NCBI RefSeq assembly: GCF_001042485.2
Contig: NZ_LBMN02000036.1
Location: 434,001-498,000 of the forward strand
Source of the DNA: Bacillus paralicheniformis
Lineage (GTDB): Bacteria; Bacillota; Bacilli; Bacillales; Bacillaceae
Length of the DNA: 64,000 bases
Reading direction: 5' to 3'
The first letter of the stretch is position 1. Every line of letters starts with the position of its first letter. The position numbers and the translations under genes are program-made. The notes under the pieces are model-generated. The model saw only the letters and a program-made list of their open reading frames with translations. It searched no databases and was not told where the DNA came from. Positions 57,551 to 64,000 of the stretch are shown piece after piece.

Positions 57551-57805
57551 GTGATTTTATTTCAAAAAATCGTGCTGCAGCGTTTAAATCAGGTCACGGC
57601 TGACGAGGTGCTGAAGTACGCTAAACAATACGGAATTCATGTAACAAGAAAACAGGCGCTTGAAGTGGAAAAGCTTGTGAAAGGAAAAAACATCAATATT
57701 TTTAATGAGGAAGAACGCAATAAACTGCTCAAGCAGGTGGAAGCGGTCACTTCAAAAGAAGCGGTGCAGCTCTTGAACCAGCTATTTTCTCAATACGTAT
57801 CATAA
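57551..57805 (+). CDS. yqfT: YqfT, DUF2624 protein
   Basis: An 84-residue helical soluble protein (QRLNQVTADEVLKYAKQYGIHVTRKQALEVEKLVKGKNINIFN). GTG 57551 has GGGGAGGA at a 6-8 base distance; ATG 57545 is too close to this site. DUF2624 by sequence pattern and position. Function unknown. Confidence 0.8.
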   Translation: MILFQKIVLQRLNQVTADEVLKYAKQYGIHVTRKQALEVEKLVKGKNINIFNEEERNKLLKQVEAVTSKEAVQLLNQLFSQYVS

Positions 57806-57837
57806 AAAAAGGGGAGCTGATACGCCCCCCTTTTTTA
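57804..57837. terminator. Bidirectional terminator yqfT / nfo
   Basis: AAAAAAAGGGG and CCCCTTTTTT arms around a 10-base loop between convergent genes. Confidence 0.85.
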
Positions 57838-58728
57838 TTGCTGCTTGATTTTTTCCAGCAGCCCTTCATCAAACTGTTTATTTTTAAGCATTTCAATTTC
57901 AAACCGGTATGGCGGCTTTTTGTTCTTTTTATCTTCTCCTACATAAGGCGTTTCAAGGATTTTCGGAATATCTTTCAGCTGATCGTGGTGGACGATGTAT
58001 TGAAGCGCATCAAAACCGATTTCTCCGAATCCGATGTTTTCGTGCCGGTCCTTTCTCGCGCCTCTGACATTCTTGCTGTCATTAATATGAAGCACTTTTA
58101 AACGGTCGATTCCGACGATCTTATCGAATTCGTTTAAGACACCGTCAAAGTCGGATACGACATCGTAACCCGCGTCATGGGTATGGCATGTATCGAAGCA
58201 GACGGATAAATGTTCATTGTGTGTAACGCCGTCGATGATCTGTGCCAACTCCTCAAACGTCCGTCCGCATTCTGAACCTTTGCCGGCCATCGTTTCCAAA
58301 GCGATCTGCACATTCTGATTCGGGTCGATGACCTCGTTCAATCCTTCGATGATTTTTTGAATGCCCGCTTCTGCGCCTGCACCTACATGAGCTCCCGGGT
58401 GAAGAACGATTTGTCTGGCGCCGATCGCCGACGTCCTTTCAATTTCAGAACGCAGGAACTCGACACCGAGCTCAAATGTGGCCGGATTTGTTGTATTGCC
58501 GATATTGATAATATACGGGGCATGAACGACGATATCAGAGATGCCGTTCTCCTCCATATGGGCTCTTCCTGCTTCAATATTTAAATCCTCGATTTTTTTC
58601 CTGCGCGTGTTTTGCGGCGCTCCCGTATAGATCATAAATGTATTGGCGCCGTAGGAGCTTGCCTCCTGACTGGCCGCAAGCAGCATATGTTTTCCGCTCA
58701 TTGAGACGTGTGAACCGATTTTCAACAA
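57835..58728 (-). CDS. nfo: Endonuclease IV (apurinic/apyrimidinic)
   Basis: A 297-residue TIM-barrel AP endonuclease. It has family signatures [35 protein letters not shown] and [21 protein letters not shown], which supply the three zinc sites. It repairs abasic and oxidised ends, also in spores. It follows cshB after 11 bases. Confidence 0.96.
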   Translation of the reverse strand: MLKIGSHVSMSGKHMLLAASQEASSYGANTFMIYTGAPQNTRRKKIEDLNIEAGRAHMEENGISDIVVHAPYIINIGNTTNPATFELGVEFLRSEIERTSAIGARQIVLHPGAHVGAGAEAGIQKIIEGLNEVIDPNQNVQIALETMAGKGSECGRTFEELAQIIDGVTHNEHLSVCFDTCHTHDAGYDVVSDFDGVLNEFDKIVGIDRLKVLHINDSKNVRGARKDRHENIGFGEIGFDALQYIVHHDQLKDIPKILETPYVGEDKKNKKPPYRFEIEMLKNKQFDEGLLEKIKQQ

Positions 58729-58739
58729 AACTGTTTCCC

Positions 58740-60059
58740 CTACTTTCCTTTTCTAAATTGCTTTCTTTTTTGCTGTCTTTTTATTTTATTGATTTCCGTC
58801 TGCATTTTCTTCTTATATCCTGGCTTGACTTTTCTCGGTTTTTTCACAAGCCGCTTGGCGACCTCATCCGTTTCATCAGGCGTTCTTTTTCGATTCTGAC
58901 GGCGCTTGCGGTCATCGATCTTTTTCCACTCGCCTTTTTCAAGCCTCATGTTTTCAAACACGATTCCCATCTGTTCAAGCTTCACAAGTGCATCTTCGTC
59001 AGAGGTATCATAAAACGTCATCGCTGTTCCGGATGTTCCGGCGCGCGCTGTACGGCCGACGCGGTGAACGTAAAAATCAAGATCGTCTGGCAGTTCATAG
59101 TTAATGACATGGCTGATGCCTTTAATATCGATTCCCCTTGCAGCCAAATCAGTGGCTATGATATAGGTGAATTCCAGATCGCCGATTTGCTTCATCACTT
59201 TTTTTCGTTCCCGCGGCGTAAGCCCTCCGTGAAGAAGTCCGACTTTCATCCCTTTGTCCGTCAGGTATGCGGCGATTTCGTCAGCCGTTGTTTTTGTATT
59301 GGCAAAAACAATCGCCAAATACGGATTTAAATGGGTCATAACCTCGAGCAGCAGCTCATTTTTATCCCTGTGTCTGGAAGGTATCAGCACGTGTTCGATT
59401 TTTTCGGCCGTGATGTGCTTCGGCTCAACATGCGCATACCTCGGATTGGCCATATACTTTTTCAGGAAAGGCTTTAATTTTTCTGGAATCGTTGCGGAAA
59501 ATACGAGCATCTGCAAGCCTTCAGGCATATGCGACCCGATAAAATCGACATCTTCCAAAAATCCCATATCAAGCATTAAGTCCGCCTCGTCGATAACGAG
59601 CGAACCGGCTTTATGAACATCGAGCGCCTGCTCCCTGATCAGATCTGCAATCCGCCCCGGCGTACCAACCACCAGATGGGGCTGTGTTCTTAATTTGTCA
59701 ATCGATTTTTGTTTATCGGTACCGCCGATGAAACATTTCGAACGAACCGCTTCATCAGGCCCTAAAAACTTGGTGATTTTCAGGACTTCCTGATGAATCT
59801 GGTTGGCGAGCTCCCTTGTCGGAGCCGTAATCACGACTTGAACGAACTCTTTTTCAAAATCGATCCTGCTTAAGAGCGGGAGCAGATAGGCATGCGTTTT
59901 TCCCGTACCTGTCTGCGACTGTCCGATCGCGCTCTCCCCTTTCAGCGCCGCAGGAATTAACCGCTTCTGAATATCAGTCGGCTCATAAAATCCCAAGTCG
60001 TGAACAGCCTCTATAATAAACGGCTTTAAATCGTACATTTCAAATTTCGTTTGTTTCAT
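58740..60059 (-). CDS. cshB: CshB, DEAD-box RNA helicase
   Basis: A 439-residue DEAD-box helicase. Q motif is FYEPTDIQ, motif [11 protein letters not shown], motif [12 protein letters not shown] (about 158), motif III FSATI and motif [16 protein letters not shown] 60-residue Lys/Arg-rich tail ends the protein. CshB takes part in ribosome biogenesis and cold adaptation. It heads the cshB-nfo operon. Confidence 0.95.
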   Translation of the reverse strand: MKQTKFEMYDLKPFIIEAVHDLGFYEPTDIQKRLIPAALKGESAIGQSQTGTGKTHAYLLPLLSRIDFEKEFVQVVITAPTRELANQIHQEVLKITKFLGPDEAVRSKCFIGGTDKQKSIDKLRTQPHLVVGTPGRIADLIREQALDVHKAGSLVIDEADLMLDMGFLEDVDFIGSHMPEGLQMLVFSATIPEKLKPFLKKYMANPRYAHVEPKHITAEKIEHVLIPSRHRDKNELLLEVMTHLNPYLAIVFANTKTTADEIAAYLTDKGMKVGLLHGGLTPRERKKVMKQIGDLEFTYIIATDLAARGIDIKGISHVINYELPDDLDFYVHRVGRTARAGTSGTAMTFYDTSDEDALVKLEQMGIVFENMRLEKGEWKKIDDRKRRQNRKRTPDETDEVAKRLVKKPRKVKPGYKKKMQTEINKIKRQQKRKQFRKGK

Positions 60060-60273
60060 TTTCCCAACTCCTTCTTGGAAAGCCTTTATTCCGGCGCTCC
60101 AAGCTTTATCCTATATGGCTGAATTGTGCGCTTATGTATCCTTTTTTATGCCGCACTGCTTAAAAAAAGGCTGATATCATGTCCATCATTAAATTATAAC
60201 TGATCCTGCGGAAAAAAACCATCACCCCCGCCCTATTCGGGCCGGCGGCAAAGGCACTTTGCCACCGTTGGTG

Positions 60274-60282
60274 CATACCCTA
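60274..60282 (+). promoter_or_regulatory. Possible sigma-K -10 element before yqfQ
   Basis: CATACCCTA fits the sigma-K -10 pattern CATANNNTA, with an AC 16 bases upstream (60256-60257), and the yqfQ ribosome site 16-20 bases after. Overlapping that -35 AC is a GGCAAAG/CTTTGCC hairpin (60247-60263). Tentative. Confidence 0.35.
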
Positions 60283-60314
60283 TCAAGAGAAGGATTTTGA
60301 AAGGAGGTACAAGT

Positions 60315-60965
60315 ATGTTTCAGCAACAGCCGATGAGAAATCAGCCAAGACCGCAGATGCCGCAAAGGCCCGGCAGAGCCTTGATGCCGAGACATCCGGG
60401 GATGAGAATACAGCCCCCTCAAGCGCAGCAGCGCGGCCTGCAGCAAATGTTTCAGCCGATGGGCGCCGCCCAGGAGCAAGCAGGGGCGCGAGGAGGCGGC
60501 GGGATTCAGGGTTTGCTCTCGAAAATCCTTCCTGGATCTGCCGCGTCCGGGGGAACAGGAGCAGGCCTCGGCGGAACCGGAAGCGGCCTTGGAGGCATTC
60601 AGGGTCTTGCCAATCCGGCTACCATTTCAAACATGCTCGGCAATGTTCAAAAAGCGCTCGGTGTAGCCCAGCAAGTAACGCCGATGATTCAGCAATACGG
60701 ACCTCTCGTCCGCAATCTCCCCGGCATGGTGAAAATGTTCAGACAGCTGAATTCCGATGATACTGAGGCGGAGGACAGCGAACAACAAAAAGACGAACCG
60801 GACAACAAGACCGAAACGAGCGGCGAAAAGAAAGAAGAAATAAAAGTGTCTTCCAAAACACCCGAAAAATCCAAAGCCGAAGAAATCAGAAAAAAACGGA
60901 GCCGTTCAGCCACTCCGTCTGCAAAAAGAAAAACCGGAGGATCAAAACCTAAACTGTATGTATAA
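60315..60965 (+). CDS. yqfQ: YqfQ/VrrA-like protein
   Basis: A 216-residue low-complexity protein. N-terminal 60 residues are Gln/Pro/Arg-rich ([20 protein letters not shown]), then a glycine-rich run ([13 protein letters not shown]). A short ordered core ([44 protein letters not shown]) is followed by a Lys/Glu/Ser tail. It fits the YqfQ/VrrA family. It has no signal peptide; a spore-coat-type role is possible but unproven. ATG 60315 follows AAAGGAGGTACAAGT. Confidence 0.82.
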   Translation: MFQQQPMRNQPRPQMPQRPGRALMPRHPGMRIQPPQAQQRGLQQMFQPMGAAQEQAGARGGGGIQGLLSKILPGSAASGGTGAGLGGTGSGLGGIQGLANPATISNMLGNVQKALGVAQQVTPMIQQYGPLVRNLPGMVKMFRQLNSDDTEAEDSEQQKDEPDNKTETSGEKKEEIKVSSKTPEKSKAEEIRKKRSRSATPSAKRKTGGSKPKLYV

Positions 60966-60971
60966 CATTCT

Positions 60972-61000
60972 TTGATATCTCCTGCGGGATCAGATATAAT
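60972..61000 (+). promoter_or_regulatory. Sigma-A promoter of ispH
   Basis: TTGATA (60972-60977), 17-base spacer, perfect TATAAT (60995-61000). Expected start near 61007, giving a leader of about 78 bases. Confidence 0.8.
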
Positions 61001-61023
61001 AGGTCTATAGAGACTGCAAAAAT

Positions 61024-61045
61024 AAGCCGTTTTTTACGGCTTTTT
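61024..61045 (+). terminator. Hairpin in the ispH leader
   Basis: AAGCCGT/ACGGCTT stem around five Ts, followed by TTTATC. It lies downstream of the ispH promoter and upstream of its ribosome site, so it could act as an attenuator as well as closing yqfQ transcripts. Confidence 0.55.
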
Positions 61046-61084
61046 ATCATGCCCGGCTCTTACTTCTTTATAGGAGGACTAAGA

Positions 61085-62029
61085 ATGAACGTAATTAAAA
61101 TATCGCCGCGCGGCTATTGCTACGGTGTCGTCGACGCCATGGTCATCGCAAAAAACGCGGCTCTCGATAAAAGTCTGCCGAGACCTATATATATTTTAGG
61201 AATGATCGTTCACAATAAACATGTCACCGACGCATTTGAAAAAGAGGGCATTTATACGCTTGACGGTCCGAACCGGCTTGAGATTTTGAATCAGGTCGAC
61301 AAAGGAACGGTGATCTTCACCGCTCACGGCGTTTCGCCCGAAGTCCGTAAAATAGCTGAGGATAAAGGTCTTGTCGCGATTGACGCCACCTGCCCTGATG
61401 TGACAAAAACACACGATTTAATCCGAAAAATGAAAGCGGAAGGCTATCACGTCATCTACATTGGAAAAAAAGGACACCCGGAGCCTGAAGGAGCGGTCGG
61501 TGTCGCCCCGGATATCGTTCATCTTGTCGAAACCGAAGAAGACGTGGAAAGGCTGGACATTGAAGCGGAGAAACTGATTGTCACGAACCAAACGACGATG
61601 TCCCAATGGGATGTCCATGATATTATGGAAAAAGTAAAAGAAAAATATCCGGATGTTGAATTCCACCAGGAGATTTGTCTGGCCACCCAGGTGCGTCAGG
61701 AAGCGGTGTCCGAACAGGCGAAAAAAGCCGACTTGACAATCGTTGTCGGCGATCCGAAAAGCAATAACTCGAATCGCCTCGCCCAGGTCTCCGAGGAAAT
61801 CGCAGGCACGAAAGCATACCGGATCGGCGATTTAAGCGAATTAAAGCTGGAATGGCTCGACGGCGTGGAAACCGTCGCTGTAACGGCCGGCGCATCGACC
61901 CCGACTCCGATTACAAAAGAAGTCATCCGCTTTTTAGAACAATTCGATCGTGAAGATCCTTCCACATGGAAGATCAGTCACGAAGTACCTCTTCAAAAAA
62001 TCTTGCCTAAAGTAAAAGCAAAAACCTGA
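61085..62029 (+). CDS. ispH: IspH, HMBPP reductase
   Basis: A 314-residue Fe-S enzyme, the last step of the MEP pathway, producing IPP and DMAPP. Cluster cysteines are C12 in RGYCYGV, and those in DATCPDV and EICLAT. Substrate histidines lie in IVHNK and TAHGVSP. ATG 61085 follows AGGAGGACTAAGA. Confidence 0.96.
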   Translation: MNVIKISPRGYCYGVVDAMVIAKNAALDKSLPRPIYILGMIVHNKHVTDAFEKEGIYTLDGPNRLEILNQVDKGTVIFTAHGVSPEVRKIAEDKGLVAIDATCPDVTKTHDLIRKMKAEGYHVIYIGKKGHPEPEGAVGVAPDIVHLVETEEDVERLDIEAEKLIVTNQTTMSQWDVHDIMEKVKEKYPDVEFHQEICLATQVRQEAVSEQAKKADLTIVVGDPKSNNSNRLAQVSEEIAGTKAYRIGDLSELKLEWLDGVETVAVTAGASTPTPITKEVIRFLEQFDREDPSTWKISHEVPLQKILPKVKAKT

Positions 62030-62052
62030 AGCATCCATCGCTTCAGGTTTTG
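62021..62052 (+). terminator. ispH terminator
   Basis: AAAACCTGAAGC/GCTTCAGGTTTT stem around ATCCATC, containing the ispH stop codon. Confidence 0.92.
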
Positions 62053-62055
62053 TTT

Positions 62056-63177
62056 TTATAAAAATGTAAACGGGTTCGTATTTGTATCTGATGGAAAGAC
62101 GGCGACATTGTATTTTTTCTTTCGGCACATCGCCGTCAGCTTTTTCGCAACTCCGTTTTTCATGATTTGTTCGGCATAATGTCCAGGGTCGACCACATTC
62201 AGCCCGATCATCATGGCATCGTGCGCCGTATGGAAATAAAGATCTCCTGTTACATATACATCGGCGCCCATACGTTTTGCATGATGGATGTATTTATTGC
62301 CGTCGCCGCCTAATACAGCGACCTTCTTCACTTTCGCATCAGACTTGCCCACCATCCGCGCTCCGTTTGCCTCCAGCTTTTCTTTCACATAACGGGCAAA
62401 TGCTTCGAGTGTCATCTCTTCATTCAATTCACCGATACGGCCCAGCCCTTTTCGAAGCGGACTCTGCTCGACGGGATAAATATCAAAGGCCACTTCTTCA
62501 TACGGATGAGCCTCATTCATCGCTTTGATCACGGATTTTTCAATACCTGACGGATAAACGGTCTCAATTCTTACCTCTTCGACCCGTTCAAGCTCGCCCC
62601 GCTCGCCGATAAAAGGATCGGCTTCAGACAGCGGCTTGAAGCTGCCGACTCCTTCTGAAGAAAACGCACAGTGGCTGTAGGCGCCGATATGACCGGCTCC
62701 GGCGTCTCCAAGCGCTGCGCGCACCTGTTCTTCATAATCTTTCGGGACATAGACGGCGAGTTTTTTCAGCGGCTCTTCGTAGGTTGGAACGAGCACTTTT
62801 GTGTTCTTTAATTCCAGCGCTTCCGCAAGCATGTCGTTGACACCGCCGTCAGCAACATCGAGATTTGTATGAGCCGCATAAACGGCGATATCATGCTTGA
62901 TGCACTTTTCGATCAGCCTTCCGCCAGGCTGGTCTGTGATGACATGTTTCAGCGGCCTGAAAACAGGCGGATGGTGCGCAATGATTAAGTCAACGTTCTT
63001 TGCAATCGCTTCATCAACCGTTTCTTCGAGAACATCTAGCGTGACCATGACATTGGACACCGTTTTGTTCAGCGTGCCGATTTGCAGGCCGATTTTATCG
63101 CCTTCAACGGCGTATGACTTTGGTGAAAATTGTTCAAACAATTGGATGATTTCATGCCCGTTTATCGTTTTTGTCAT
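62056..63177 (-). CDS. yqfO: YqfO, NIF3-family protein
   Basis: A 373-residue NIF3/DUF34 protein with a PII-like insert domain in the middle (about 130-230: KLAVYVPKDYEEQVRAALGDAGAGHIG). Metal histidines appear in IIAHHPPVFRP and in VDPGHYAEQ. The biochemical activity is unsettled; GTP cyclohydrolase-like fold. The ATG overlaps the trmK stop (ATGA) and uses AGGAGGTAC inside trmK. Confidence 0.9.
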   Translation of the reverse strand: MTKTINGHEIIQLFEQFSPKSYAVEGDKIGLQIGTLNKTVSNVMVTLDVLEETVDEAIAKNVDLIIAHHPPVFRPLKHVITDQPGGRLIEKCIKHDIAVYAAHTNLDVADGGVNDMLAEALELKNTKVLVPTYEEPLKKLAVYVPKDYEEQVRAALGDAGAGHIGAYSHCAFSSEGVGSFKPLSEADPFIGERGELERVEEVRIETVYPSGIEKSVIKAMNEAHPYEEVAFDIYPVEQSPLRKGLGRIGELNEEMTLEAFARYVKEKLEANGARMVGKSDAKVKKVAVLGGDGNKYIHHAKRMGADVYVTGDLYFHTAHDAMMIGLNVVDPGHYAEQIMKNGVAKKLTAMCRKKKYNVAVFPSDTNTNPFTFL

Positions 63178-63887
63178 CTTCTAAGTACCTCCTTTAAGAC
63201 CTCTATCCGTTTTGACAGTTCAAGCAATTTTTGTTGATTTTCTGCACTCGGAAGAGCCGCTTCAATTTGTTGATAGATGTTTTCCGTATGTTTCAGTTCT
63301 TGCGACCATTTTTTGATAAAAACAGCATTTTTTTGTTTGGCCAAAAATGGGCCGACAAGCATGCCTGCCGCAAAGGAAATCCCATCGTAAGCCGCATCCC
63401 GATCGCCCGCTTCCGCGACGAGAACCTCATAGTACTTGCCGTCTTCTTCAAGGATTTCTTCATTGATCAGTGCATAGCCTTCCTGATAGAGCCATTCTCT
63501 AATATGGTGAGCGTGGATATTCGGCTGTAAAACCAAACGTTCCTTACCTGAGAGCTTATCCTTGCCCGCTTTTAGAATGTGAGCAATGAGCGAGCCTCCC
63601 ATTCCGGCAATCGTGATCACATCAGCTTCGCCCTTTTCAATCACTTCAAGCCCGTCGCCTTTCCTTACGGATATGAGCGGACTTAATTGCAATTTCTCAA
63701 CCTGCTGCTTCGCAGAAAGAAAAGGACCATCTGTGATTTCTCCGGCGATCGCGGCGCTTGCCAGTCGATTCAGCACACAATAGCAAGGCAAATACGCATG
63801 ATCAGACCCGATATCAGCCACAACCGCCCCTTTTGTTATGTATTTCGCCACAGTCTGCAGCCTTTTCGATAACTTCAATTCATTCAC
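63174..63887 (-). CDS. trmK: TrmK (YqfN), tRNA m1A22 methyltransferase
   Basis: A 237-residue SAM methyltransferase that makes 1-methyladenosine at position 22 of tRNA. SAM motif VADIGSDHAYLPCY and the segment ITIAGMGGSLIAHIL are family hallmarks, with the C-terminal coiled coil (LLELSKRIEVLKEVL). The start is GTG 63887, giving NELKLSKRLQTVAKY; a GTG at 63896 is possible. Translationally coupled to yqfO. Confidence 0.93.
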   Translation of the reverse strand: MNELKLSKRLQTVAKYITKGAVVADIGSDHAYLPCYCVLNRLASAAIAGEITDGPFLSAKQQVEKLQLSPLISVRKGDGLEVIEKGEADVITIAGMGGSLIAHILKAGKDKLSGKERLVLQPNIHAHHIREWLYQEGYALINEEILEEDGKYYEVLVAEAGDRDAAYDGISFAAGMLVGPFLAKQKNAVFIKKWSQELKHTENIYQQIEAALPSAENQQKLLELSKRIEVLKEVLRR

Positions 63888-64000
63888 AATTATCACAACT
63901 TTTCTAGATTCATTTTTCCTTTACTATCATATAAAAAATCGCTTTAGTTTCCAAGCTGGAACAGCAAATCAACATTTTACTCGATCAATTTTTGATTTTC

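Noticed and set aside
58638..59330. A 230-codon plus-strand frame opposite cshB
   Set aside because: Antisense to DEAD-box motifs; Phe/Arg/Cys-rich with no family resemblance.

Overview
The window looks like ordinary chromosomal core of a Bacillus of the B. licheniformis / B. paralicheniformis group. Gene order follows the B. subtilis 168 yqhR to yqfN (trmK) segment almost gene for gene, written here in reverse. Codon use, Shine-Dalgarno sites and protein sequences are typical of that clade. Names come from recognising family sequence and gene order by memory; no database search was run. No prophage, IS element, CRISPR array or plasmid gene was seen.

Left part (1-13 kb): yqhR/figP, yqhQ, yqhP, the patatin-like yqhO, the manganese regulator mntR, octanoyltransferase lipM and rhodanese yqhL. 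Next come a complete opuA glycine-betaine uptake operon (not at this position in B. subtilis, from memory) and the glycine-cleavage operon gcvT-gcvPA-gcvPB behind a tandem glycine riboswitch.

Middle-left (13-24.5 kb): this is the developmental block. It holds the helicase yqhH, yqhG, the biofilm switch sinI-sinR, and the matrix operon tapA-sipW-tasA with a cluster of SinR-type operators upstream. The competence pilus operon comGA-GG(-yqzE) and the stressosome protein rsbRD follow.

Middle (24.5-45 kb): tRNA-Gln, mgsR behind a sigma-B promoter, small conserved genes yqgY to yqgT, a stand-alone hydroxamate-siderophore binding lipoprotein behind a Fur box, and an LtaS paralogue (yqgS). Then come glucokinase, a lone SpoVAF/GerA-type spore protein, rhomboid protease yqgP, yqgO, yqgN, the 49-residue ribosomal protein rpmGA, yqgM-yqgL, yqzD-yqzC and the pst phosphate operon behind a four-repeat PHO box.

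Right part (45-64 kb): pbpA, yqgE, sodA, yqgC, yqgB, yqfZ, ispG, yqfX, yqfW, and a zinc-uptake operon (ATPase, permease, Zur repressor) that B. subtilis lacks here. The end carries yqfU, yqfT, nfo-cshB, yqfQ, ispH, yqfO and trmK.

Most transcription is on the minus strand. Between yqgE and sodA lies the one stretch no gene family explains: a palindromic composite element sitting between two almost identical copies of a terminator hairpin.
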